Assembly: GCF_019091085.1 (NCBI RefSeq)
Contig: NZ_JAGXJY010000017.1
Location: forward strand, 62,001-126,000
Length of the DNA stretch: 64,000 nucleotides
Source: Mesorhizobium sp. GbtcB19
GTDB lineage: Bacteria; Pseudomonadota; Alphaproteobacteria; Rhizobiales; Rhizobiaceae
Direction: 5' to 3'
Positions within the stretch are counted from its first letter, which is position 1. Each line of letters begins with the position of its first letter. Under the pieces are notes generated by a model, which made no database searches, was not told the origin of the DNA, and saw only the letters and a program-made list of their open reading frames with translations. A program made the position numbers and the translations under genes. This document shows, piece by piece, positions 55,277-63,572 of the stretch.

Positions 55277-56610
55277 GCCGGCTCGTCCAGTCCGACCCGA
55301 AGATGCACCGGCCGGCCGGACGCCGCGAGTTGCTTGCGCGCCTGCGCCGGCGTGTGCGAGCGGCCGCTGGCGACCAGCCATTTCGCGACGACGGTAGCGC
55401 TCCGCTGGAAGCCGAGCGCGCAGCAGACCAGCACCGTGCCCTGCCGGCGCGCCGCTTCGATCGCCGCCACCGCCTGGTCGAGCATATCCGCCGGAGGCAC
55501 AACCAGATCGAGCGTAGCAAAGCTCTCCCAGCGCCCTGTCGCATCGCGCGGCCGCTCCAGCTCGGCGGCAAGGTCGATCACCGTGCCGAAGGCGTCGGCT
55601 TCGGCAGCGTCGGGAAACCGTCCGAGGAACACGCCGTCGGTGACGGTCACGACCGGCGGCAGCTTTCGCGTCCAGGCCCAGACATTGACTTTGGCGCCCA
55701 GCCGGTACGGCCAGAGCAGGATGCGGCTCGCCGGCGATACGCGGCCGTCCGCTGTCTTCTGGAACAGTTTCGCGCCGGCTCCGGCATAGGCGAAGGCGAC
55801 GATGGCCAGCGCCAGCGCGGGCCACAAAAGCGCAAGCGCGGCGGCCGAGAAGAAGGCGCCGATGGCTGCGCCGGCAAGCGCCAGAACCGCGCCCAGTGCG
55901 TAGTAGAGCGCAAGCCTCCGCGCCTTGGCATCGGCGGCCAGGCGAAAACCGGCGAAGGGCAGCTCGCCCTTGGCGGGAAAGAGCCACAGCGCGAAGAACC
56001 CGAGCAGTGCCCCAGTCGGGATGTCGATGAAATGGTGCTGCCAAGTCGTCAGCACCGAGGCGCCGATCAGGAAACACCAGCCATGCCAGACGCTGAGCAG
56101 TGGACCGGAGAGGCGCTGGCGCCAGTGATCCCAGATGATCACCAGCAGCGCGATGTGCAGCGAAGGGGCCTGGTTGAACGGCTTGTCAAAGCCGCCGAGC
56201 ACGGCAAACAGGAAACCTGGCAGGCCGGTCGTCGCCAGCCGCACGAAGGTGGCGGTCAGCGGAAACAGGATGAAGCAGGAGACGGCGACGACCTGCGCGG
56301 TGAGGTAGCGGCCGGCCAGCCGGTTCACGCCCTGCGTGCTGTCGTTGAGCAGCAGCGACAGGGCGTAGAACAGGTTGATCGACCAGTAGGGCACGATCGT
56401 CCAGGCGAGGAACGGAACGTGGTGCTCCCAGGACAAGACGATGCTGCCGACATATGGGCGTGTCGAGGCCAGCCAGTTGGCGAAGCCATAGGTCGAATAG
56501 AAGAACGGCGCGAGAAACGCGAGCCAGAGCGCCGCCCTGACGACGATACGACCGTAAGGTTCGGCGGCTGGGCTGGCTGAAAGTGACGGGGGCTCGGCAC
56601 TGTTGGGCAT
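55273..56610 (-). CDS. PAP2 / dual-specificity phosphatase fusion protein (YnbD-like)
   Basis: This 445-residue protein has a membrane PAP2 domain (about 1-290) and a C-terminal dual-specificity phosphatase domain. PAP2 motifs are QAPSLHIALLV and WQHHFIDIPTGALLG. The phosphatase loop reads LVCCALGFQRSA: the CX5R cysteine and arginine are kept, but the usual His before the Cys is Cys. It should dephosphorylate a lipid phosphate. The start at 56610 is weakly supported. It lies in the middle of the lipid operon and matches E. coli YnbD in domain order and size. Confidence 0.88.
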   Translation of the reverse strand: MPNSAEPPSLSASPAAEPYGRIVVRAALWLAFLAPFFYSTYGFANWLASTRPYVGSIVLSWEHHVPFLAWTIVPYWSINLFYALSLLLNDSTQGVNRLAGRYLTAQVVAVSCFILFPLTATFVRLATTGLPGFLFAVLGGFDKPFNQAPSLHIALLVIIWDHWRQRLSGPLLSVWHGWCFLIGASVLTTWQHHFIDIPTGALLGFFALWLFPAKGELPFAGFRLAADAKARRLALYYALGAVLALAGAAIGAFFSAAALALLWPALALAIVAFAYAGAGAKLFQKTADGRVSPASRILLWPYRLGAKVNVWAWTRKLPPVVTVTDGVFLGRFPDAAEADAFGTVIDLAAELERPRDATGRWESFATLDLVVPPADMLDQAVAAIEAARRQGTVLVCCALGFQRSATVVAKWLVASGRSHTPAQARKQLAASGRPVHLRVGLDEPA

Positions 56611-56623
56611 GCGTGGACGGTTC

Positions 56624-58411
56624 CTAAACCCGCCTTGCCAACGAGACGGTGAAGATGCCCCACTGGTCGATGCGCTGGTCAAGCTTTTCGAAGCCGGCCG
56701 CCTCGACCAGCTGGTCCATCTCGGCTTGTGTGCGCCGCCGCATCACCCAGGCCTGGCCGCCGCGATGCGAGGTCAGGCTGCGGGCGATCATCTCGAGCTG
56801 CGGGTGCCAGGGCTGGTTGGTGTAGATCAGCAGGCTGCCCGGCTGCATGGCGCGGGCCAGGCCGCCGAGCGAGCGGGCAATCATCGCATTGTCGGCGAAG
56901 AGCTCGTAGAGGCCGGAGACGATGGCGAGGTCCGGCGCCGGGTTCAGCCTGGCCAGCCCATCGCCGTCGAAGGCGTCGGCGCGCCGGAACGAGACGCTCG
57001 CCGGCATCTGCCGCTCAGTGATCAGCTTGCGGCCGAGCTCGACATTGATGTCGGAATAATCCTGCAGGCGCACGCTGGCCGGCTGCTCGGGGCTCTTGCC
57101 GATCGCGTCGAGCACGTAGCGGCCGTGGCCTGCGGCGATGTCGAGGATGTGGCCTGGCCGTCCGGCGGCCTTCAGCGTTGCCAAAGCCTGCCCGATCAGC
57201 TCTTCGAGGTTGAGCTTGCGCTGGCGGATGCCGCGCCAACCGATGGCGTCGAGAAAGGTCCGGTCGACCATGCGGCCGATCGGCCCGAGCCCGCGCGCGT
57301 CGTTCTCGTAGACATAATCCAGCGTCGAGCCGGAATCGAAGCCGGTGCCGACGCCGATCTTCATGCCGCGGGAGAACCAGCTGCCGGCGCGGATGGAGGC
57401 GCGGCTCATGGCCCAGTAGAGGCCCTTGGGCGACAGGAGATCGAGCGGCGAGGCGAGCCGGTCGGCCTCGTCACGCGTGTAGCCGGCGATGTCCGCCTGC
57501 CTCAGGTCGACGGCTTCGGCCGACTTCTGGAACTGCCCTTCGATAAACGGCCGGATCAGGTCGAGCGCCTTGCCGCGGTCGCGCTCGCCAAGCGTATCGT
57601 GGAAAAAGCCCGGCAGCACGTGCCGTTCCTTGATGCGGCTGCCGAGATTGACGAAGAATTCGTGCTGCGGGCCGTGCCGCACCACCCAGTCGCTGCCGGA
57701 CAGGAGAAGCTGCGTCGGCACGGTGATGGCGCGGGCATCGGCGACGATGCGCGCCGCGTGCTGGTAGAGCTCGACCAGGATGTTCGACGCGATCGGCCTG
57801 GTGATCAGCGGATCGTTCTCGAACGAGGCGATGCGCACCGGGTCATGGGTGAGCAGGCTCGCCTTGACATAGGAATTGACGAAGAAGCGCCCCTTGAGCT
57901 TCTGCCACAGCGCAATGCCTTCCTTGGCGAAGGGGACGTAGAGCTTGACCGAGAAGGCGGGCGAGGCGAGCACCATGGCGCGCAGTTTCGGCGCATAGTC
58001 ATGCACCCAGGCTGCCGCGAGCACGGCGCCGAAGGACTGTGCGATCAGCGCGATATCTTGTGCGGCAAAACCGTCCTTGGCGGCGATCTCGCGCATGAAA
58101 CAGTCGATATCGCGCACAAGCGCGGCGAAAGACGGCGCATAGCCGCGCTCGCCGGCGGAGCAGCCGTTGCCGCGCGCATCCCAGGCATAGAAGGCGTAGT
58201 CCGGCATGCTGAGTTCGTCGACGAGATGCGCCATGCGGCCGCCATGCTCGTGGCCGCGATGGAAGAGCACGATCGCGCCCTTGGCGTCAGCGGACGCCGC
58301 CGGCCAGAAACGGTAAAAGATCTCCGTGCAGTCATGGCTGCGGAAGCTGCGTTCCTGCGCCTGCCGCGCAACGTTCTCGGCCGGCGCGGTGACGATCTGT
58401 TCGTGAAGCAT
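56624..58411 (-). CDS. Alpha/beta hydrolase - SAM methyltransferase fusion protein (YnbC-like)
   Basis: This 595-residue protein has an N-terminal alpha/beta hydrolase (about 1-300: LFHRGHEHGGR, then LIAQSFGAVLAAAW as the nucleophile elbow, so Ser, and FFHDTLGE as the His region). The C-terminal class I methyltransferase (about 390-595) has HILDIAAGHGRYVLDAI as motif I and LAIVSGLYELFADN. It is the second gene of the lipid operon and matches E. coli YnbC in domain order and length. It could deacylate a lipid and methylate its head group; both are inferences. Confidence 0.9.
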   Translation of the reverse strand: MLHEQIVTAPAENVARQAQERSFRSHDCTEIFYRFWPAASADAKGAIVLFHRGHEHGGRMAHLVDELSMPDYAFYAWDARGNGCSAGERGYAPSFAALVRDIDCFMREIAAKDGFAAQDIALIAQSFGAVLAAAWVHDYAPKLRAMVLASPAFSVKLYVPFAKEGIALWQKLKGRFFVNSYVKASLLTHDPVRIASFENDPLITRPIASNILVELYQHAARIVADARAITVPTQLLLSGSDWVVRHGPQHEFFVNLGSRIKERHVLPGFFHDTLGERDRGKALDLIRPFIEGQFQKSAEAVDLRQADIAGYTRDEADRLASPLDLLSPKGLYWAMSRASIRAGSWFSRGMKIGVGTGFDSGSTLDYVYENDARGLGPIGRMVDRTFLDAIGWRGIRQRKLNLEELIGQALATLKAAGRPGHILDIAAGHGRYVLDAIGKSPEQPASVRLQDYSDINVELGRKLITERQMPASVSFRRADAFDGDGLARLNPAPDLAIVSGLYELFADNAMIARSLGGLARAMQPGSLLIYTNQPWHPQLEMIARSLTSHRGGQAWVMRRRTQAEMDQLVEAAGFEKLDQRIDQWGIFTVSLARRV

Positions 58412-58447
58412 GCTGTTCCCCTCGGACGGCATCGCGGGCCTCGATGC

Positions 58448-59056
58448 TTAGCCGGTCTTGCCAGTAAGACCGGCGCGTATCCGGTTTATGGCGGTCAGCA
58501 GCGAAAGCGTAGCCATGGCCGGAAACACAAACGGCGCGATCGCCGCCGGCCACAGCCCGACGGCGCACAAAGCCGCCACCACGCCAAGCCCCAGCGCCCT
58601 GTCGCTCTTGCCGAACGGTCCGGCATAGTTGCGCCCGATCCCCGCGGGAATGCCGAGAACGCCGGCGAATTCGGTGAGCATCGCGGCGATGGCGAAGGCG
58701 ACGACACCCCAAACGCCAAACTGCGGGAAGGCGGCAAAGGGCAGGATGAGCGCGACGTCGGAAACGACATCGCAGATTTCGTTGAGATACATGCCGAGCG
58801 TCGAGGCCTGGCCATGTTCGCGCGCGAGCATCCCGTCAATGGCGTTGAGCGCCATGCGCACGAACAGCACCAGGGGAATGAGGAGCAGAAGCAGGCGCGA
58901 ACCGGGCGCCGCCACGATCGCCACGCCGGCCGCGACGGAGAGGCCGGCTGCAAGCAGGGTGACGCCGTTGGCTGTAACCCCAATCGCTGCCAGCCGGCCG
59001 ACAAGCGGCCGCAGCCTGTCCTGGAAGGCCGGCTTCAGCGCATAAAGCGTCGGCAT
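58448..59056 (-). CDS. CDP-alcohol phosphatidyltransferase family protein (YnbA-like)
   Basis: This 202-residue integral membrane protein has about five hydrophobic segments. The CDP-alcohol signature is present but altered: NAIDGMLAREHGQASTLG then MYLNEICDVVSD. The canonical motif is DxxDGxxAR..GxxxDxxxD; here the first and third Asp are Asn. The start at 59056 follows GGGGGATCACGCA; an ATG at 59083 is also in frame. It is the first gene of the lipid operon and should join a CDP-lipid to an alcohol acceptor. Confidence 0.88.
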   Translation of the reverse strand: MPTLYALKPAFQDRLRPLVGRLAAIGVTANGVTLLAAGLSVAAGVAIVAAPGSRLLLLLIPLVLFVRMALNAIDGMLAREHGQASTLGMYLNEICDVVSDVALILPFAAFPQFGVWGVVAFAIAAMLTEFAGVLGIPAGIGRNYAGPFGKSDRALGLGVVAALCAVGLWPAAIAPFVFPAMATLSLLTAINRIRAGLTGKTG

Positions 59057-59140
59057 TGCGTGATCCCCCGATCCACGGCGCAAGCTTTACCATGAGCGAG
59101 CCGAGAGGCGCTAGCGTGCGACAGAAAACACAGTGAATTT

Positions 59141-60034
59141 TCAGTCGGTTGACCGCATCTGCTTGCGCAGCCAGTACTGCAGCTTGACCAGGTGCCGCTT
59201 CGGCGTGCGCTCGAAGCGGCGGACGTCGATCAGCGTCACGCCGCCACCGTCCGACAGCGTGTGCAGGCCGGTGTCGAAGCCATCGAGCCACCCCTCGGGC
59301 GACAGCTGCTTGACGATTTCGGCCGAAAATTCCTCCGGCGTCAGGCGGTCGATCCGCAACAGGTTGATGGCTGTGCCGTAGCCGGTTGTACAATCCTGGG
59401 TCGGCAAATACAGCTGGCCATCATGCTCGAAGGGCGAGCCGCCGAGCCGCGACGATGCGTGTCCCGTGCGCACCGGATTTTGCGGATGCTTGGTCCAGGG
59501 GCCGGTCAGGCTCTCGGCGAAAGAGGCGTGCAGCTCGCGCATGTCCCGTTGGTTAGGACCGTTGAGCGCATAGAGCATCCACCAGCGCTCCTGGTGGCGA
59601 AAAACAGCCGCGTCGACCGCGGGCTCGTCCAGCAGCACGGCGACCGGCCGCCACGCCTTTGGAAAATCGGTCGCCTTGTAAAGCGTGAGCCGCCCGCTCT
59701 TGAAGGCCTCCGGCAGCATGAAGATATCGTCCCCCTGCCGGATCAGGAACGGAAAGGAGAGATGGAACGGCTCCTTCAAGGCCTCGCCGCGCTCCTTGAG
59801 CCTCCAGTCCCGGTCGTAGCTGTAGTAGTGGATCTCGCCGCGCCTCACCCGGTGGTCGTATGCCTCGACCAACACTGTGAAACGGTCGCCATGGAAGAGG
59901 CCGAACGGGTCGGCGATGAAGCGGTACGACCCTTGAGGCGGCAGCCAGACGACCCGGCTCTTGTCCAGGCCTTGCGGGGCAAGTGCGCTGTCGATCCGAT
60001 CCGGGACGATGCCCGCCTGCCAGATGTCGAACAT
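59141..60034 (-). CDS. GINT1 N-terminal-domain-like beta-propeller protein
   Basis: This 297-residue protein resembles the N-terminal five-bladed propeller of glucosamine inositolphosphorylceramide transferase 1 and related GH43-like folds: FIADPFGLFHGDRFTVLVEAY, SFPFLIRQGDDIFMLPEAF, GGSPFEHDGQLYLPTQDC. In bacteria this domain is found in glycan-related clusters. The start at 60034 has GGGAG upstream. It lies 84 bases upstream of the lipid operon, on the same strand. It could modify a glycolipid, but no catalytic role is proven. Confidence 0.7.
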   Translation of the reverse strand: MFDIWQAGIVPDRIDSALAPQGLDKSRVVWLPPQGSYRFIADPFGLFHGDRFTVLVEAYDHRVRRGEIHYYSYDRDWRLKERGEALKEPFHLSFPFLIRQGDDIFMLPEAFKSGRLTLYKATDFPKAWRPVAVLLDEPAVDAAVFRHQERWWMLYALNGPNQRDMRELHASFAESLTGPWTKHPQNPVRTGHASSRLGGSPFEHDGQLYLPTQDCTTGYGTAINLLRIDRLTPEEFSAEIVKQLSPEGWLDGFDTGLHTLSDGGGVTLIDVRRFERTPKRHLVKLQYWLRKQMRSTD

Positions 60035-60315
60035 CGTTTCGCTCCCTGCCGCGCCGGCGCATCTATGCAGCAAACCGCGCAGCCCCGCAAACTGCGTATG
60101 CCGCACTGTGGGCGGGAAGTTTTGTTCCGCAAGGCGCGGCCCAGCTTCACATTTTTGTAAATTGCCCTCGGTAGTGAATTCGCGATACGGCTTGCCGCCA
60201 GCTCTGTTCGCTTATCCATCTGTTGGGCTGGAGCGAGCGCCACTTCGCCCGGCCGCCTTCAGGGAAAAGTATCGATCAGCAGGCAAGCGATTCCGACAAT
60301 CGCCTTTTAACTGTC

Positions 60316-61425
60316 ATGACTTTAAACAGCAAAAAAATCGACAGCGTTATTTTTACTGAAAGCTCACCCGATATCGGCGGACAAGAACGGCAATTGCTGA
60401 TCCAGATGCAATCACTTCGAGCGTCTGGGATTGACGTGGTGCTGGCCTGCCGCCCGAATTCTCGGGTCGGGGCTTTAGCGGCGACAATGAACATTCGGAC
60501 AGAGAGGCTTCCATTTAGAAACGGCGCGGATCCGCGTACGATAATTGGTTTATATCGGCTGATCACCGCAATGCGGCCCGCCGCATGCTTCTGTCACAGC
60601 GGTCATGATACGGACAATCTTGCAATTGCTGCACGAATTTTCGGTCGGAATCGTCCACGCCTGATCAGGTCTAAAGCATACCTGGCTGGAAAAATATCGG
60701 AATATAGCTATAACTATTTCGTGGATGTTACATTCACCCCAAGCAAGTATTTGCGATCAAAAATTCTGTCCAATAGCCGGGTCGACCCTAAGCGGGTCGA
60801 AGTGATTTATCCGGGTGTGGATTTCGAAAAACTCGATGCGGAGTGTCACCTTGATCTTCCCTTCGATCTTTCTCAATGGATCGAAAGGAAGCGCGGCACT
60901 CTGATCGTGCAGGTGGGTATGCTCCGCGGGGAGAAAGGCCACCTTTTGATGCTTGACGCGATAGCGAAAGTGCGTTCGCGATGGCCCGCGCTTCATTTTG
61001 CAATTGTTGGATCGGGACCCGAGCAAGAGTCGATCAAGCAACGGGCAATCCAGCTTGGCCTTTATGATCAAATCTGGATGGGTGAACTGCCATCGGTTGC
61101 GGCGATCCTGAAAAAAGCGGACCTCGTCGTCATGCCTTCGTCCGTCGAAGCGTTGGGTCTGGCTCAAATTGAGGCGGCGGGACTGGGCATTGCGGTCCTG
61201 GCAAGCAATATTGGCGGTATTCCCGAGACAATCACCCATCTGGAAACCGGTCTGCTCGCCGAGCCAAATGCGAATGATTTTGCGCAATGGCTGGACTACG
61301 CGCTGTGTCACCCGGACGACATGCGCACGATGGCTCATCGCGCTCAAGCGGATGTTCGGTCCCGGTTTAGCATCGAAAGCAACGCCAGCGCGCTCAAATC
61401 CTTGATCACACGGCAGGTTCGTTGA
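60316..61425 (+). CDS. GT4 family glycosyltransferase
   Basis: This 369-residue GT-B glycosyltransferase begins MTLNSKKIDSVIFTESSPDI. It has a GGQERQL donor loop start, VQVGMLRGEKGHLLMLDAI and the signature VMPSSVEALGLAQIEAAGLG, with the E-x7-E pattern of GT4. It should transfer a sugar to a lipid or polysaccharide. Base use is clearly more AT-rich than in neighbours, and no ribosome site precedes the ATG at 60316. It is divergent from the GINT1-like gene across a 281-base AT-richer spacer. Confidence 0.86.
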   Translation: MTLNSKKIDSVIFTESSPDIGGQERQLLIQMQSLRASGIDVVLACRPNSRVGALAATMNIRTERLPFRNGADPRTIIGLYRLITAMRPAACFCHSGHDTDNLAIAARIFGRNRPRLIRSKAYLAGKISEYSYNYFVDVTFTPSKYLRSKILSNSRVDPKRVEVIYPGVDFEKLDAECHLDLPFDLSQWIERKRGTLIVQVGMLRGEKGHLLMLDAIAKVRSRWPALHFAIVGSGPEQESIKQRAIQLGLYDQIWMGELPSVAAILKKADLVVMPSSVEALGLAQIEAAGLGIAVLASNIGGIPETITHLETGLLAEPNANDFAQWLDYALCHPDDMRTMAHRAQADVRSRFSIESNASALKSLITRQVR

Positions 61426-61587
61426 CGGCTGCAGTGCTAACGCGCAGACGTCCGTCCTCGCATCGCTTCATCTAATCCGCAAGCTCGGTGGATTGAACGG
61501 CCGTCGTTGCATTCCGCCGTCCGCCACGCGCCAGGGGGATTGTTAGGGCCTGAGCCTTCCGGCTACTGGCGCAAAGCTTTCTCTTGA

Positions 61588-61607
61588 ATAGTAAGCACGC
61601 TTATTAT
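61588..61607. promoter_or_regulatory. Candidate MarR operator of the efflux operon
   Basis: The imperfect palindrome ATA-G-TAAGC-AC-GCTTA-T-TAT spans 61588-61607, ending 12 bases before the MarR start at 61619. Autoregulation of an EmrR-like gene through such a site is typical. No other dyad is present nearby. Confidence 0.55.
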
Positions 61608-61618
61608 ATCTATCGCTC

Positions 61619-62098
61619 ATGGTTTCAGATGGCATCGACAGATTGGGATTTTTGATCCACGACGTGCAGCGTCTCATGCGCAAGCGCTTCGAAGCGCGCG
61701 CCAGCGGGCTGGGGCTTTCCTCGGCGCAATGGCGGCTGATGGTGCGCGTCGCCAAGGAAGAGGGCATCACCCAGGCACGGCTGGCCGAACTGCTCGAAAT
61801 CGAGCCGATCAGCGTCTCGCGGCTGGTCGACCGCATGGAGGAGGGCGGCTGGATCGAGCGCCGCCAGGACGCCACCGACCGGCGCGTGCGCATGATCTTC
61901 CCGACCGGGAAGGCGAGCGCCGCCTATGCCGATGTCAAAAGCCTTGCCGGCGAGGTCTATGAGGAATCCTTGACCGGTGTTTCGCCGGAAGACCGGCGCA
62001 TGCTGATCCGGGTGCTGGACATCATCGTGCAGAACCTGACGGACGGCGAGGCATCATCCCTGGAAAAGATGAAGAGCAGGGAAGGGGCGGCAGCATGA
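61619..62098 (+). CDS. MarR family regulator (EmrR-like)
   Basis: This 159-residue winged-helix protein shows SSAQWRLMVRVAKEEGITQA, RLAELLEIEPISVSRLVDRM and the wing EGGWIERRQDATDRRVRMIF. It is the first gene of an operon with an HlyD-type adaptor and an MFS pump, as in E. coli emrRAB. Its stop overlaps the adaptor start by 4 bases (ATGA). Efflux substrates of the pump would be its ligands. The start at 61619 has no strong ribosome site. Confidence 0.9.
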   Translation: MVSDGIDRLGFLIHDVQRLMRKRFEARASGLGLSSAQWRLMVRVAKEEGITQARLAELLEIEPISVSRLVDRMEEGGWIERRQDATDRRVRMIFPTGKASAAYADVKSLAGEVYEESLTGVSPEDRRMLIRVLDIIVQNLTDGEASSLEKMKSREGAAA

Positions 62099-63264
62099 GC
62101 GCGGCAGCCAAGAGGGAAGACGACAACGTAACCAAGCTGGAAGCCCCGGCGCAGCCGGCGGCCGTCACTGCGCCCGAGCCGCAGCCGGTCCCCGCGGCGC
62201 CGAGGAAGAAGCGCCGCCTCGGCCGCTTCCTGTTGATGGTCGCCCTGCCGTTGGCGCTGCTTGCCGGCGGCTCATATGTCTGGGTGACGGGTGGCCGCTA
62301 CCAGGAGACCGAGAACGCCAATTTGCAGCAGGCGAGGATTTCGGTCGCTTCCGATACGGCCGGCCGCATCGTTCAGGTCGGCATCGCCGACAACCAGACG
62401 GTCAAGCAGGGCGATCTTCTCTTCGTCATCGACCCCGAGCCTTACCGGATCGCGCTGGCCCAGGCCGACGCGGCGGTCGCCGCCGCGCGTCTCAATGTCG
62501 AGCAACTGCGCGCCGCCTACAGCCAGGCGATGGCGCAGGAAAAGTCCGCCGGCAGCGAGGTCGACTACGCGCAGTCGCAATATGGCCGCGCCGCCGATCT
62601 GGCGCAGAAGGGCATCAACGCCAAGTCGTCGCTCGACCAGGCCCGCAACGATCTCGACAAGGCCCAGCAGCAGCTTGCGGTGGCAGAGCAGGGCATCGTC
62701 AGCGCCAAGGCCGCGCTTGGCGGCAATCCTGATATCGAGACCGACAAGCATCCGACCGTGATGTCGGCCTTGGCCGCGCGCGACAAGGCCGCCTACGATC
62801 TGGCGCAGACCACGGTGAAGGCGCCTGCTGACGGCGTCATCTACCAGGCCGCGTCCTTCAAGGTCGGCCAGTATGTTTCCGTCGGAACGCCGCTCTTCGC
62901 GCTGGTCGAGACCGGCGACACCTGGATCGACGCCAATTTCAAGGAGACCCAGCTTACCCACATGAAGCCCGGCCAGAAGGCCGAGATCGTCGTCGATACC
63001 TATCCGGGCCGCACCTTCGAGGCGACCGTCAAGGCGATCGGCGCAGGCACGGGCGCGGAGTTCTCGCTGCTGCCCGCGCAGAACGCCACGGGCAACTGGG
63101 TCAAGGTCACGCAGCGCATTCCCGTGCGCTTGGAACTGACCGATCCCGACGCCAGGATGGCGCTGCGCACCGGCATGAGCGCCACCGTCACCGTCGACAC
63201 CGGCGTGGCGCGCGGCCTGCCGTCGATCTTCGGCCACGCCGCGGCAGGGGAAAACGCGCAATAG
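62095..63264 (+). CDS. HlyD family membrane fusion protein (EmrA-like)
   Basis: This 389-residue adaptor has a proline-rich cytoplasmic N-terminus, one membrane segment (about 42-62) and a periplasmic part. The lipoyl halves are GRIVQVGIADNQTVKQGDLLF and TVKAPADGVIYQAASFKVG, separated by a coiled coil (about 125-205). The beta-barrel region has WIDANFKETQLTHMKPGQKAEI. It links the inner-membrane pump to an outer-membrane channel. A 308-base structured spacer separates it from the pump gene. Confidence 0.92.
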   Translation: MSAAAKREDDNVTKLEAPAQPAAVTAPEPQPVPAAPRKKRRLGRFLLMVALPLALLAGGSYVWVTGGRYQETENANLQQARISVASDTAGRIVQVGIADNQTVKQGDLLFVIDPEPYRIALAQADAAVAAARLNVEQLRAAYSQAMAQEKSAGSEVDYAQSQYGRAADLAQKGINAKSSLDQARNDLDKAQQQLAVAEQGIVSAKAALGGNPDIETDKHPTVMSALAARDKAAYDLAQTTVKAPADGVIYQAASFKVGQYVSVGTPLFALVETGDTWIDANFKETQLTHMKPGQKAEIVVDTYPGRTFEATVKAIGAGTGAEFSLLPAQNATGNWVKVTQRIPVRLELTDPDARMALRTGMSATVTVDTGVARGLPSIFGHAAAGENAQ

Positions 63265-63572
63265 AAATCAGTGGACGCCCGCGGTGGGAGGCGGGCGGAC
63301 GCAAGCAGGGGATTGGTCCGATGGGAGGGGCGTGAAGGATAGTCAGGCGATCGAGCCGCGTTGTGGTTCGGTTCGAAAACTGAACCTTCGGCACGGACCC
63401 GTCGGTCCTCAGGTTTCCGGGCGGCAGGCATCCGCTCCAGCAGAGACTTTCGGTCGATGTAACCCCCACATCGATAGTCGCGTCCCACCGCGATGAGGGT
63501 CTCTCAACGGAAGGCTTTGCCGCCCGGAAACCCAGTGTACACGTTTCTGTTACCGGCTGGAAGTTCAGCATC
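63265..63572. other. Highly structured spacer between EmrA-like and EmrB-like genes
   Basis: No gene fits here. A hairpin at 63276-63297 has CGCCCGC and GCGGGCG arms. Farther on, a perfect 15-base inverted repeat (63412-63426 and 63518-63532, GGTTTCCGGGCGGCA type) encloses AGAGAC / GTCTCT (63443-63448 and 63500-63505) and an inner CGATGT / ACATCG hairpin. GGACC-CGTC-GGTCC lies just upstream. The nested arms suggest a structured RNA that may control expression of the pump. No known riboswitch class was recognised. Confidence 0.6.

Noticed and set aside
56603-59095. An 830-codon open frame opposite the lipid operon
   Set aside because: It spans three real minus-strand genes and has no domain pattern; the minus-strand genes have clear motifs, overlaps and ribosome sites.
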